A DNA stretch of 64,000 nucleotides from BD2-11 sp965221785 (GTDB lineage: Bacteria > Gemmatimonadota > Gemmatimonadetes > Longimicrobiales > Gaopeijiaceae): the NCBI GenBank assembly GCA_965221785.1, contig CBDCSR010000001.1, positions 186,001 to 250,000 of the forward strand. The letters are read 5' to 3'. This document shows, piece after piece, positions 25,124 to 33,703 of this stretch. The notes below the pieces were generated by a model that had not been told where the DNA came from, did no database searches, and saw only the letters and a program-made list of their open reading frames with translations. A program made the position numbers and the translations under genes. Numbering within the stretch: position 1 is the stretch's first letter; each line of letters starts with the position of its first letter.

Positions 25124-26308
25124 ATGGCAGAGAGATTCCAGGGATTCGACTTCTACGATCTGGATTCCGTTCTCAGCGAAGAGGAGCGGATGATCCGGGA
25201 CGCCATCCGGGAGTGGGTGGAGGAGGAGGTCATCCCGATCATCGGAGAAGCCTACTACGAACGCAGGTTTCCCCGGTCACTGATTCCCGGCCTGGGCGAG
25301 CTCGGGGTCCTCGGGGCCAACCTGCCGGAGAAATACGGGTGCGCCGGTCTCAACAACGTCGCCTATGGGCTCATCATGCAGGAACTCGAGCGTGGAGACT
25401 CGGGGCTGCGTTCGTTCGTGTCCGTGCAGGGTGCGCTGGTCATGTACCCCATCCATGCCTTCGGCTCGGAAGAGCACCGCCGCGAGTGGCTTCCCCGCCT
25501 GGCCTCGGCGGACGCCATCGGATGCTTCGGCCTGACCGAACCCGACTACGGCTCCAACCCCGGCGGGATGATCACCACGGCAAAGAAGACCGCCGACGGG
25601 TGGGTGCTCAACGGCACCAAGATGTGGATCACCAACGGCTCCATGGCCGATGTCGCGGTCATCTGGGCGCAGACCGACGCGCCCGGCAACCCCAGGGGCA
25701 TCCGCGGGTTCGTCGTCCCCACCGGCACCCCCGGCTTCAGCGCGCGCGACCAGACGGGGAAGCTCTCGCTGCTCGCCTCGGACACCAGCGAGCTCGCGCT
25801 GCAGGACGTCCACGTCCCCGACGACGCACTCATGCCGGGCAGCGCCGGTCTCAAGAGTCCGCTCATGTGCCTTACCCAGGCGCGCTACGGGATCGCCTGG
25901 GGCGTGGTGGGTGCCGCCATGGCCTGCTTCCACGAGGCGCTCGGCTACAGCAGGCAGCGGGTCATGTTCGACACCGTGATCGGCGCCAAGCAGATCCAGC
26001 AGGTGCGCATCGCCGACATGCTCACCGGCATCACCCAGGGGCAGCTTCTGGCCCTGCAGGTCGGGCGCCTGAAGGACGAGGGCAGGGTCACGCCGCAGCA
26101 GGTGTCGCTCGCCAAGCGGGCCAACTGCCACATGGCCTGCGAGGTGGCGAGGGAGGCCCGGCGGCTGCTGGGCGCCAACGGCATCCTGGTGGAGTATTCC
26201 GCCATGCGTCACATGGCCAACCTGGAATCGGTCTACACCTACGAGGGCACGCACGACATCCACTCCCTCATCCTGGGACAGGCGATGACGGGGCTGTCGG
26301 CGTTCTAG
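25124..26308 (+). CDS. gcdH: glutaryl-CoA dehydrogenase
   Basis: The flavoenzyme oxidises and decarboxylates glutaryl-CoA to crotonyl-CoA in lysine and tryptophan degradation. The 394-residue protein has the acyl-CoA dehydrogenase N-terminal, middle (CFGLTEPDYGSNPGGM, GTKMWITNGSMADV) and C-terminal domains. The catalytic glutamate is E374 in YTYEGTHDIHSLILG. That stretch is typical of GcdH and distinguishes it from short-chain acyl-CoA dehydrogenases. No signal peptide is seen. The ATG at 25124 is about 110 bases after the small membrane protein gene. Confidence 0.88.
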   Translation: MAERFQGFDFYDLDSVLSEEERMIRDAIREWVEEEVIPIIGEAYYERRFPRSLIPGLGELGVLGANLPEKYGCAGLNNVAYGLIMQELERGDSGLRSFVSVQGALVMYPIHAFGSEEHRREWLPRLASADAIGCFGLTEPDYGSNPGGMITTAKKTADGWVLNGTKMWITNGSMADVAVIWAQTDAPGNPRGIRGFVVPTGTPGFSARDQTGKLSLLASDTSELALQDVHVPDDALMPGSAGLKSPLMCLTQARYGIAWGVVGAAMACFHEALGYSRQRVMFDTVIGAKQIQQVRIADMLTGITQGQLLALQVGRLKDEGRVTPQQVSLAKRANCHMACEVAREARRLLGANGILVEYSAMRHMANLESVYTYEGTHDIHSLILGQAMTGLSAF

Positions 26309-26439
26309 GGGCGCGGGGACAAATTCCGCGCTGCATTCGAGGGACGTTCGTCCGTGCCGGGCCGCGTCGCCGCAGGTTGCGGAACCCTTGACCCCTCACC
26401 CGGCGCGGGGCAGGTTACCTGCCCGGCGCGACATCGCCC

Positions 26440-26512
26440 GCCTCGCTAGCTCAACTGGTAGAGCAACTGACTCTTAATCAGTAGGTTCGGGGTTCGAGTC
26501 CCTGGCGGGGCA
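26440..26512 (+). tRNA. tRNA-Lys (anticodon CUU)
   Basis: A complete cloverleaf can be drawn: acceptor GCCTCGC pairs with GCGGGGC, the D arm has GCTC/GAGC, the anticodon stem ACTGA/TCAGT encloses the loop CTCTTAA, and the T arm CGGGG/CCCTG encloses TTCGAGT. The anticodon is CUU, which reads AAG. The discriminator base is A and CCA is not encoded. A TTGACC about 50 bases upstream could be part of its promoter. Confidence 0.95.
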
Positions 26513-26528
26513 TCGCAGAGCGGCAGAG

Positions 26529-26563
26529 CCCCCGGGGACGACTCCCCGGGGGTTCTCTCTTTT
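26529..26563 (+). terminator. intrinsic terminator after tRNA-Lys
   Basis: A perfect 10-base stem, CCCCCGGGGA and TCCCCGGGGG, encloses a 4-base loop and is followed by a pyrimidine-rich run (TTCTCTCTTTT). It begins 17 bases after the tRNA end. Confidence 0.85.
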
Positions 26564-26584
26564 CCGGCGTGTTGGGGCAGCTCG

Positions 26585-27046
26585 ATGCAGGTGACATCCA
26601 GGATCCACCCCTTCCTCTGGTTCGACGGACGCGCTCTGGAGGCTGCGCGCTTCTATGTGTCGGTCTTCCCCGACTCGCGCGTTCGGAACGACACCGAGGT
26701 ATCCGCCGGTCCGGCGGAGGGCAGCGCGTTCCTGGAATTCGATCTCGACGGGCAGCTGTTTGCGGCGGTGGACGGGGGACCGATGTACCAGTTCACGCCT
26801 GCAATCTCGTTCGTGGTGACGTGCGAGTCGCAGGCAGAGATCGACTACTACTGGGAGCGCCTCTCGGAGGGCGGGAAGCCGGGTCGATGCGGCTGGCTCG
26901 AGGATCGCTTCGGAGTTTCCTGGCAGGTGATTCCGGAGCGGCTCGGCGAACTGATGAGCCGTTCCCCCGGGAACGTCACGGAGGCGTTGCTCGCTATGAG
27001 AAAGATCGACATCGGGCTGCTGGAAGCCGCGGCAGCAGGCTCGTGA
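26585..27046 (+). CDS. PhnB-like VOC family protein
   Basis: The 153-residue protein is of the 3-demethylubiquinone-9 3-methyltransferase/PhnB-like glyoxalase fold type: HPFLWFDGRALEAARFY, FLEFDLDGQLFAAVDGG, and GWLEDRFGVSWQVIPERL near the C-terminus. Such proteins are small, cytoplasmic and mostly of unknown substrate. The ATG at 26585 follows the tRNA terminator, so it has its own promoter or weak read-through. Confidence 0.82.
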   Translation: MQVTSRIHPFLWFDGRALEAARFYVSVFPDSRVRNDTEVSAGPAEGSAFLEFDLDGQLFAAVDGGPMYQFTPAISFVVTCESQAEIDYYWERLSEGGKPGRCGWLEDRFGVSWQVIPERLGELMSRSPGNVTEALLAMRKIDIGLLEAAAAGS

Positions 27047-27138
27047 CGGTCGCGGGGGCGCACTGCTCGCGTCGTCGGGTATCGGTTCCGTCCGCCTCCC
27101 GGCGAAGCCCGCGGCTCACCCGCAACCCGGAGGACCAG

Positions 27139-27648
27139 GTGTACTCGTTTCCGTTCGACCCGCGCCGAGGACTCGCCGGCCGCCTCTTCGGCATTCACCT
27201 GTTCGTGCTTGCCGCGCTCGGTTGCGGAACTCGGGAAGGAGCCCCGGATGGGGGCGGCGGGCCCGATTCACCGGCGGCACAACTGGTCGGCCGATCCATC
27301 GCCTTCCATGACCCCGGGGGAGCGTGGGGCTCGCGCGCCATCGAAATGGTCTGGTTCGGGACCGGTACGGACGGCGGTGAGCGCGTCTCGGTGGACCTCG
27401 AGTTCGGTTCCGACGAGAGCGATTTTTCTCTCTCCGGCCGGTACGCCGGCTCGAGTATCGAATACGAGGTTTCCGGTTCTGGGCTCGGACGAGATCCGCT
27501 CCGTCACCGTGAGGTGATGCGCCCTTCGCTGGAAGTCCAGAGCGCGCGGCCGTCACGGATTTCCAGCTCGGTGCCGCGCGCGGCGGAGAGTCCCGCCAGA
27601 CGGGTCAGAACGGACTCGGCGGTTTCACCGCTCGCCACCTCGGGGTAG
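27139..27648 (+). pseudogene. truncated lipoprotein, DUF6503-like N-terminal part
   Basis: A GTG at 27139 opens a frame with a lipobox (LAALGC) and a mature part starting AAQLVGRSIAFHDPGGAWGS. This recalls the start of DUF6503-type lipoproteins, as I remember that family. The similarity stops near 27480, after which the frame continues as sequence antisense to the CapA-like gene (overlap 27504-27648). The alternate frame near 27480 reads GSDEIRSVTVR and then stops. The family is usually roughly 230-260 residues, so this appears to be a broken or cut-off copy. An intact short lipoprotein is also possible. Confidence 0.4.
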
Positions 27649-28634
27649 CCCCGCCGCTCGAGGAAGAACTCTCCCTCCGAACCTTCGTCGAGCAGGATGG
27701 GCGTGAAGGCGGCCTCACGCACCCCGTCGCGTCCGATGGTCAGCGTCGCCACCACGCTCTGCCAGGTTTCGGGGGGATAGTTCCCGATCTCCGTCCGGCT
27801 GTGGAAGATGAAGTTGCCCAGGCCGTAGAGGATGAGGCCGCCGCCGTATGCCTCGACGCCGGAGAGACGCGGCTCTCCGTGGCTCACGTACAGGTCCGCC
27901 CCGGCATCCACGGTCGCCCGGGCCCAGCGCTCCTGCCAGCCCGGCGGTCCGTCGATCTGGTAGTGCTGGTAGGCGATGACGAAGTCGGCATCGGCGGCCG
28001 CTTCCCGGACCGCGGCGATGTTGCGGTCCCACGCCGCCGGGTCGTCCGGATCGAGCATGTTGACGCCGGGGGCCGACTCGTTCGCGGCGGCTTCCGGCGG
28101 TTGGTTGACAGTCGCCAAGGCAACCATCCCCACCTGCAGCCCGGCCACGCTCCGAAACGCGGGTGCCACTGCCTCCGCAAGCGTCCGCCCCGTGCCCGCA
28201 TGGGTGAACCCGCGCTCGGCGGCCTGCTCGATGGTGGAGACGACCCCTGCGTCCCCGTAGTCCCAGGAGTGGTTGTTGGCCAGAGAGAGCAGCGAGACGC
28301 CGAGTTCGCCCAGGTAGTCCAGTACTTCCGGCCCCGCGCCGTGGAAGAACACGTCGTCGCGGGTCGGCCGGCAGTCGCACCCCGGTCCCGCCACCGCCAC
28401 CTCGAGGTTGGTGAAGACCGCATCGGCGGAGGCGAGAATCGGCGCGACCGTGGCCAGCGGCGCCTCCAGGTATTCCCGCGGATCGTGTTCGATGAGCGCC
28501 TGGCCCACTACGGCCAGCGTGATCGAAGGCCCGGACCCCTCGGGCGGCTCATCCGCGGGGGCGCCGCACGCCCCGAGGAGGACCGCCGCGAGCAGGACGG
28601 CGGCCCGCTTCTCCCGCCTGCCTACATCGAGAAT
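27504..28634 (-). CDS. CapA-family lipoprotein
   Basis: The protein belongs to the CapA/PgsA family of metallophosphoesterase-like envelope proteins, linked in Bacillus to poly-gamma-glutamate capsule transport. Motifs visible are FTNLEVAV, LLSLANNHSWDYGDAG, HYQIDG and VSHGEPRLSGVEAYGGGLILYGLGNFIF. A lipobox (LLGAC) near the N-terminus implies lipidation. There is no ATG, GTG or TTG just before the signal peptide: the best-placed start is a rare ATT at 28634, which would overlap the upstream amidohydrolase stop by 13 bases. A GTG at 28508 would remove the signal peptide. Coordinates are therefore uncertain at the 5' end. Confidence 0.7.
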   Translation of the reverse strand: MLDVGRREKRAAVLLAAVLLGACGAPADEPPEGSGPSITLAVVGQALIEHDPREYLEAPLATVAPILASADAVFTNLEVAVAGPGCDCRPTRDDVFFHGAGPEVLDYLGELGVSLLSLANNHSWDYGDAGVVSTIEQAAERGFTHAGTGRTLAEAVAPAFRSVAGLQVGMVALATVNQPPEAAANESAPGVNMLDPDDPAAWDRNIAAVREAAADADFVIAYQHYQIDGPPGWQERWARATVDAGADLYVSHGEPRLSGVEAYGGGLILYGLGNFIFHSRTEIGNYPPETWQSVVATLTIGRDGVREAAFTPILLDEGSEGEFFLERRGYPEVASGETAESVLTRLAGLSAARGTELEIRDGRALWTSSEGRITSR

Positions 28635-30328
28635 ACCGACCTGCCGCGCGAGAAGGTCTCCAGAATCGGAATGAACTCCAGGTTCTCCGGGTCCGCGGTC
28701 AGCGGATTCTCCTCCAGGATCACCAGATCCGCCTGCTTGCCGACCGTGATCGAGCCCTTGGTGTCCTCCTCGAAGTACTGGTAGGCGCCGCCGAGCGTCA
28801 CCGCGTGCAGCGCCTGCATCACCGTCAGCCGTTGATGCGGTCCCAGGATGTGCCCGCTGCGGGTCTTGCGGTTCACCGCGATCGACACGAGGCGCATCAT
28901 GTGCGGCGGGACCACGGACGCGTCGTTGTGGATGGTGAAGTTCACCCCCCGTTCGAGGGCCCAGCCCATAGGGCTGGTGTTGTTGCCCCGGTACTCGCCG
29001 AAGCTGATCCTGTGCCAGTCGCCCCAGAAGAACGCGTGCGCCGCGAAGAACGACGGCACGATGTTCAGCACGGCGGAGCGATCCAGCTGGTCGTCGCGCA
29101 TGAGCTGGGCGTGGATGATGACGGAGCGGTGGTCGGGCATCGGATCCATGTCCGCCACCGCCTCGTCCACCCCGTCGATCATCAGGTCCATGGCCGCGTC
29201 GCCGTTGGCGTGGACGATGATCGGAATGCCTCCCCGGATGAGTTCGGCGGCGGCCGCCTTGTACTCGCCGGGGACCATGACGCCGTAGGCCACGTAGTCC
29301 GGTGGGGCTCCCGGGGGTCCCTCCTCGTAGGGGATCGTGACCCATGCCGTGCGACCCTGCGGGGAGCCGTCGAGCATCAGCTTCACCCCGCCGACCCGGA
29401 AGCCGCCCTGGTAGTCGCGCGTGTAGCCTATGCTCGCCAGGTCCGTGGGCGTCTCGTTGAAGCGCGCGAAGGCCGCGACGTCCGCCTTGAAGGGCTCGCG
29501 GTTCGCGGCCGCCTGGAACGCCTCGGCCTGCGCCGGGCCGGTCCCGCCGTCCTGGATGGTGGTCGTGCCGTGGCTCAGGTAGATGTCGATCGACCGGCGA
29601 ATGAGGTCGTCGAGTTCCTCGCCTGACGGGGTGGCGCGACGATCGAATGCGAGCAGTCCGCGGGCGGTTTCCTCCAGCACCCCGTTGGGCTCCATAGAGC
29701 CGTCCATGCGCCGCACATGGCCGCCGGGTGGATCGGGGGTGTCGGCGGTGATGTTGCTCGCCGCGAGCGTGGCGGAGTTGGTCGTGGTCAGGTGCCCCGA
29801 CACGTGGGTGAGGATGATGGGATGTTCGGTCGACGCGCGGTCGAGATCCTCGCGCGTCGGGTGCCGGCCCTCCTCGAGCAGCGAGTCGTCGTAGCCGCGC
29901 CCGGTCACCACTTCTCCGGGAGGGATGTCGTGCTCGTCGATCCACGCACGGACCTTGCGCACGACGTCGTCGATGTTGTTGACGTCGCCCACCGGCGGCG
30001 GGTGCAGCCCCAGCGACGTCTGGTCGCGCCCCGCGCCCAGGAAGTGGCCGTGCGAGTCGATGAACCCCGGCAGAAGGGCGTTGTCCCCCAGGTCGACCAA
30101 CCGGGTCGATGGCCCCTGAAGGGCCATCACGTCGTCCATCGATCCTGCCGCGACGATGGTCTCCCCGCGCACCGCGACCGCCTCCACGGCGGGTTGCTGC
30201 GGATCCATGGTGACGATGTTGTCGCCGTGGAAGATGGTGTCCGCGGGATCGGCTTGCGGAGCACAACCCGCGAGCACAACGGAAAGGGGCGCTGCGAAAA
30301 CGGTGAGGGCGTGATTGAACCTGCGCAT
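28622..30328 (-). CDS. YtcJ-like amidohydrolase lipoprotein
   Basis: The 568-residue protein has a lipobox (VLAGC), then the amidohydrolase-3 domain: LLPGFIDSHGHFLGAG, GRGYDDSLLEEGRHPTRED, VSGHLTTTNS, HANGDAAMD, and the closing GKQADLVILEENPLT. These enzymes are metal-dependent hydrolases acting on N-acyl or formyl amide groups. It is a clear paralog of the amidohydrolase at 33704, on the other side of the xsc-tpa genes. GGAGGGAATC directly before the ATG is a strong ribosome site. Surface exposure plus taurine genes suggests an amide-linked taurine substrate, which is inference. Confidence 0.85.
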   Translation of the reverse strand: MRRFNHALTVFAAPLSVVLAGCAPQADPADTIFHGDNIVTMDPQQPAVEAVAVRGETIVAAGSMDDVMALQGPSTRLVDLGDNALLPGFIDSHGHFLGAGRDQTSLGLHPPPVGDVNNIDDVVRKVRAWIDEHDIPPGEVVTGRGYDDSLLEEGRHPTREDLDRASTEHPIILTHVSGHLTTTNSATLAASNITADTPDPPGGHVRRMDGSMEPNGVLEETARGLLAFDRRATPSGEELDDLIRRSIDIYLSHGTTTIQDGGTGPAQAEAFQAAANREPFKADVAAFARFNETPTDLASIGYTRDYQGGFRVGGVKLMLDGSPQGRTAWVTIPYEEGPPGAPPDYVAYGVMVPGEYKAAAAELIRGGIPIIVHANGDAAMDLMIDGVDEAVADMDPMPDHRSVIIHAQLMRDDQLDRSAVLNIVPSFFAAHAFFWGDWHRISFGEYRGNNTSPMGWALERGVNFTIHNDASVVPPHMMRLVSIAVNRKTRSGHILGPHQRLTVMQALHAVTLGGAYQYFEEDTKGSITVGKQADLVILEENPLTADPENLEFIPILETFSRGRSVFSM

Positions 30329-30361
30329 GATTCCCTCCGGGCCTGCTTGAGACTGACTCGG

Positions 30362-30393
30362 GGACCGTACTCCGGTCCGTCATGCCGCGTCAA
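30362..30393 (-). promoter_or_regulatory. candidate promoter with palindromic operator
   Basis: On the minus strand TTGACG (30393-30388) and a TACGGT-like element near 30369-30364 form a weak promoter for the amidohydrolase. The perfect palindrome GGACCG-TACTC-CGGTCC (30362-30378) overlaps the -10 region and spacer. It lies in the 172-base gap between the divergent amidohydrolase and xsc genes, so a repressor bound here could control the amidohydrolase. Confidence 0.4.
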
Positions 30394-30500
30394 GCCCGGA
30401 GCCCACGCCCGGTACCCGCTTCGCCTTGCCAGCGGCGGCAGCACGCGCCTACTTACTTCACACGGACGCGCGGAAACGCTGAAACACCGAGAGGCTGCAC

Positions 30501-32231
30501 ATGGCAAAGAGAACGATGACGCCCTCCGAAGCACTGGTGGAGACGCTGGTCGCCGAAGGGGTTACGGATGTCTTCGGGTTGGTGGGATCGGCGTTCATGG
30601 ACGCTCTGGACCTGTTCCCGGACGCGGGCATCCGGTTTATCCCGGTAGCTCACGAGCAGGCCGCCGCGCATGCCGCCGACGGCCTTGCGCGGGTCACGGG
30701 GAGACCCCAGGCCTGCATCGCCCAGAACGGGCCTGGCGCCGCCAACTTCGTCTCCGCCATCGCGGCGGCGTTCTGGGCGCACTCCCCGGTCGTGGCCATC
30801 ACGCCCGAAACCGGGTCGCTGGGGATCGGCACCGGCGGCTTCCAGGAGCTGGACCAGATGCCCATGTTCGAGGCGCAGACCGTCTTCCAGGTGCGCGTCA
30901 ACCGTCCCGAGCGCATGGGGGAACTGGCGCGCCGGTGCTTCTACCGGGCCAAGCTGGAACTGGGCCCGACGCATCTGAACATCCCCCGCGACTACTTCTA
31001 CGGGGACATCGAGGACGAGATCTTCGCGACCCCCACCCTCGGAGCCGGGCGTCCCCCCCGGGCCGACATCGAGAAGGCGGTCGGCATCCTGAAAGAGGCC
31101 CGCTATCCGGTCATCGTTTCGGGTGGCGGCGTGAGCCAGGGCGACGCCGTGGACGAGGTCATGGCGCTGGCCGAGCACCTGAGCGCGCCCGTGGTCAACA
31201 CCTACCTGCACAACGACACCTTCCCCTACAGCCACGAGCTGGGCTGCGGCCCCATCGGCTACTGCGGGTCCAAGGCGGCGATGCGCACCATCGCCAAGGC
31301 GGACGTGGTGCTGGCGCTGGGCACCCGGCTCGGGGTTTTCGGGCTGTTGCCCCAGTACGACATGACCTACTGGCCCGAGGACGCCACCCTCATCCAGGTG
31401 GACCGGGACGCGAGGCAGTGGGGCATGAGCAAGATCCCCGCGCTCTTCTCGGTCGCGGACGTCAAGGAGTACGCAACGGAGTTGCTCGAGGAGTTGCGCG
31501 GCGCCCTCCCGGATCCGGGCCGCAACGAAGACCGTATTGCGGATGTCGCGCGCGAAAAGCGGTCCTGGGACGACGAACTGGAGGCCTGGTCCTCCTCCAC
31601 CGGGAGCTTCATGCATCCGCGGCGCTTCCTGTGGGAGTTCACGCGCGCGCTTCCCGGGGATGCCCTGGTCACCACGGACATCGGCAACACCTGCTCGATC
31701 AGCAACGGGTACCTCAGGTTCAACGGCCCCCGGCAGCATCTCGCGGCGCTGACCTGGGGGAATTGCGGCTTCGCCTACGGGGCCGCCCTGGGTGCAAAGG
31801 TCGGCAACCCCGGCGCGCCCGTCTTCGCCATTCAGGGAGACGGCGCCTGGGGTATCAGCGGGCTGAGCGAGGTCATGACCGCGGTGCGCGAGGACATCCC
31901 GGTCATCGCCGTCGTCATCAACAACCACGAATGGGGCGCCGAGAAGAAGAACCAGATCGACTTCTATGACAACCGCTTCGTCGGCACCAACCTGCGCGCC
32001 AACCCGGACTTCGCCGAGGTTGCCGAGGCGATGGGGGCGAAGGGCTACCGGGTCGACGACTACCGGCACGTGCAGGACGTGGTGCGCGACGCGGTCGCGA
32101 GCGGTCGGCCCTGCGTCATCAACGCGGTCGTGGAAGGCGGCGCGAGGGTGCTCGCGGAGCCTTTCCGCCGGGACGCGCTGGCGATGCCCACCCGTCATCT
32201 GCAGAAGTACGCACACCTGAGCCTGGACTAG
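30501..32231 (+). CDS. xsc: sulfoacetaldehyde acetyltransferase
   Basis: This thiamine diphosphate enzyme converts sulfoacetaldehyde and phosphate to acetyl phosphate and sulfite. The 576-residue protein has the catalytic Glu of the ThDP family (E52 in VAHEQAAAHAADG), a TPP-binding GDG motif near residue 447 ending in NN near residue 474, and an Xsc-characteristic EKKNQIDFYDNRFVGTNLR segment. RBS-like GAGAGG precedes the ATG. The aminotransferase follows 21 bases downstream. The region 30329-30500 contains the operator noted separately. The acetyl phosphate would feed the pta product encoded at 40270. Confidence 0.92.
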   Translation: MAKRTMTPSEALVETLVAEGVTDVFGLVGSAFMDALDLFPDAGIRFIPVAHEQAAAHAADGLARVTGRPQACIAQNGPGAANFVSAIAAAFWAHSPVVAITPETGSLGIGTGGFQELDQMPMFEAQTVFQVRVNRPERMGELARRCFYRAKLELGPTHLNIPRDYFYGDIEDEIFATPTLGAGRPPRADIEKAVGILKEARYPVIVSGGGVSQGDAVDEVMALAEHLSAPVVNTYLHNDTFPYSHELGCGPIGYCGSKAAMRTIAKADVVLALGTRLGVFGLLPQYDMTYWPEDATLIQVDRDARQWGMSKIPALFSVADVKEYATELLEELRGALPDPGRNEDRIADVAREKRSWDDELEAWSSSTGSFMHPRRFLWEFTRALPGDALVTTDIGNTCSISNGYLRFNGPRQHLAALTWGNCGFAYGAALGAKVGNPGAPVFAIQGDGAWGISGLSEVMTAVREDIPVIAVVINNHEWGAEKKNQIDFYDNRFVGTNLRANPDFAEVAEAMGAKGYRVDDYRHVQDVVRDAVASGRPCVINAVVEGGARVLAEPFRRDALAMPTRHLQKYAHLSLD

Positions 32232-32252
32232 CCGCCCATCCGGAGAGACCAC

Positions 32253-33647
32253 ATGTCCGACACCCAGACGCTGCTCGCCGACTACGACGTCCAGGACGTC
32301 ATCGAGAAGGACAGGAAGCACCTCTGGCACCATCTGTTTCAGCACAGCGTCTTCGAGACCCAGGATCCGCAGGTTTTCGTGGAGGGAGAGGGTGCACGGG
32401 TCCGGGACATCCACGGGAAAGAGTATCTCGACGGCGCTTCGGGCGGCGTCTGGTGCGTCAACGTGGGCCACGGGCGCGAGAGCATCGCGAGGGTGGTCTA
32501 CGAACAGCTGATGCGCCTGCCGTACTATGCGGGCGTGGTCGGGACCGTGCCGGCGGCCCAGTACGCGAGCGCGCTGGCAGAGTGGATGCCGGAGCTGGAC
32601 CACCTCTATTTCGCGAACAGCGGCTCGGAGGCCAACGAGAAGGCGATCAAGATGGTGCGCCAGATCGCGCACCTGAACGGCACCGGGAAGTACAGGGTCC
32701 TCTACCGGGACCGGGACTATCACGGGACCACCATCGCCTGCCTGGCGGCCAGCGGACAGGAGGAGCGCAAGGAGGCGTACGGGCCGTTCCCCGAAGGGTT
32801 CGCCGGGATTCCGCACGCGATGTGCTACCGCTGTCCCTTCGACAAGTCGTATCCGGACTGCAACATCGAGTGCGCGCGCGCGCTGGGGGACGCCATCGAG
32901 GCGGAGGGACCCGATACCGTGGGCGGGGTCATTCTCGAACCCATCACGGCGGGGGGCGGGGTCATTCCGCCGGTGGACGAATACTACACGATCGTTCGCG
33001 AGATCTGCGACGAACACGGCGTGATCCTGATCATCGACGAGGTCGTGTGCGGATTCGGGCGCACCGGGACCATGTTCGGGTACGAGCACTACGATTTCGT
33101 TCCGGACATCGTCACCATGGCCAAGGGCATGGCGAGTTCCTATGCACCGATCTCGGCCGCGGCCGTGCGCGGGGAGGTGTTCGACACCTTTCTCGAGGAC
33201 CCGAGCGAGAAGTTCCACTACTTCAGGGACATCAGCACCTACGGCGGATGTACCGCGGGCTTTGCCGCCGCCCTCGAGAACCTGCGCATCATCGAGGAAG
33301 AGGATCTGATCGAAAACAGCCGGGTGATGGGGGCGTACCTGCTGGACCGGCTGCGCGAGCTGTCCGACCACCCGAACGTCGGCGACGTGCGCGGCAGGGG
33401 CCTGTTCGCCGGCGTGGAGCTGGTGGAGGACAAGGCTTCCAGGACGCCGGTGAGCGAGGACGTGATGATGGCGGTGGTGAAGAAAGCCGCCGAGGAGGGC
33501 GTCCTGGTGGGCAAGACCACGCGCAGCGTTCCCGGGCTGAACAACACCGTCAACATGGCCCCGCCGCTCATCGTCACCAAGGCGGACGTCGACGAGCTGG
33601 TGGATGCCGTGCAGGCCGGGATCGAGCACGGGTGCCGGGACCTCTGA
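32253..33647 (+). CDS. tpa: taurine:pyruvate aminotransferase
   Basis: This class-III aminotransferase converts taurine and pyruvate to sulfoacetaldehyde and L-alanine. The 464-residue protein has a Tpa-like N-terminus (HLWHHLFQHSVFETQDP), the PLP-binding lysine K291 in MAKGMASSYAPI, D262 in IDEVVCGFGRTG, and NSGSEANEKAIKM. The CYRCPFDKSYPDCNIEC cysteine block is a feature shared with Tpa proteins. It is directly downstream of xsc (21 bases), which supplies the next step. No alanine dehydrogenase gene to regenerate pyruvate is seen in the window. Confidence 0.92.
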   Translation: MSDTQTLLADYDVQDVIEKDRKHLWHHLFQHSVFETQDPQVFVEGEGARVRDIHGKEYLDGASGGVWCVNVGHGRESIARVVYEQLMRLPYYAGVVGTVPAAQYASALAEWMPELDHLYFANSGSEANEKAIKMVRQIAHLNGTGKYRVLYRDRDYHGTTIACLAASGQEERKEAYGPFPEGFAGIPHAMCYRCPFDKSYPDCNIECARALGDAIEAEGPDTVGGVILEPITAGGGVIPPVDEYYTIVREICDEHGVILIIDEVVCGFGRTGTMFGYEHYDFVPDIVTMAKGMASSYAPISAAAVRGEVFDTFLEDPSEKFHYFRDISTYGGCTAGFAAALENLRIIEEEDLIENSRVMGAYLLDRLRELSDHPNVGDVRGRGLFAGVELVEDKASRTPVSEDVMMAVVKKAAEEGVLVGKTTRSVPGLNNTVNMAPPLIVTKADVDELVDAVQAGIEHGCRDL

Positions 33648-33703
33648 GGCAGAGCGCTGGCGCAAGACGAAATCGGTATCGATCGCCGAAGGGAGGGCCG
33701 ACG

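Noticed and set aside
26388..26430. Promoter for tRNA-Lys starting with TTGACC
   Set aside because: No acceptable -10 hexamer lies at 16-19 bases, so only the -35-like element can be noted.
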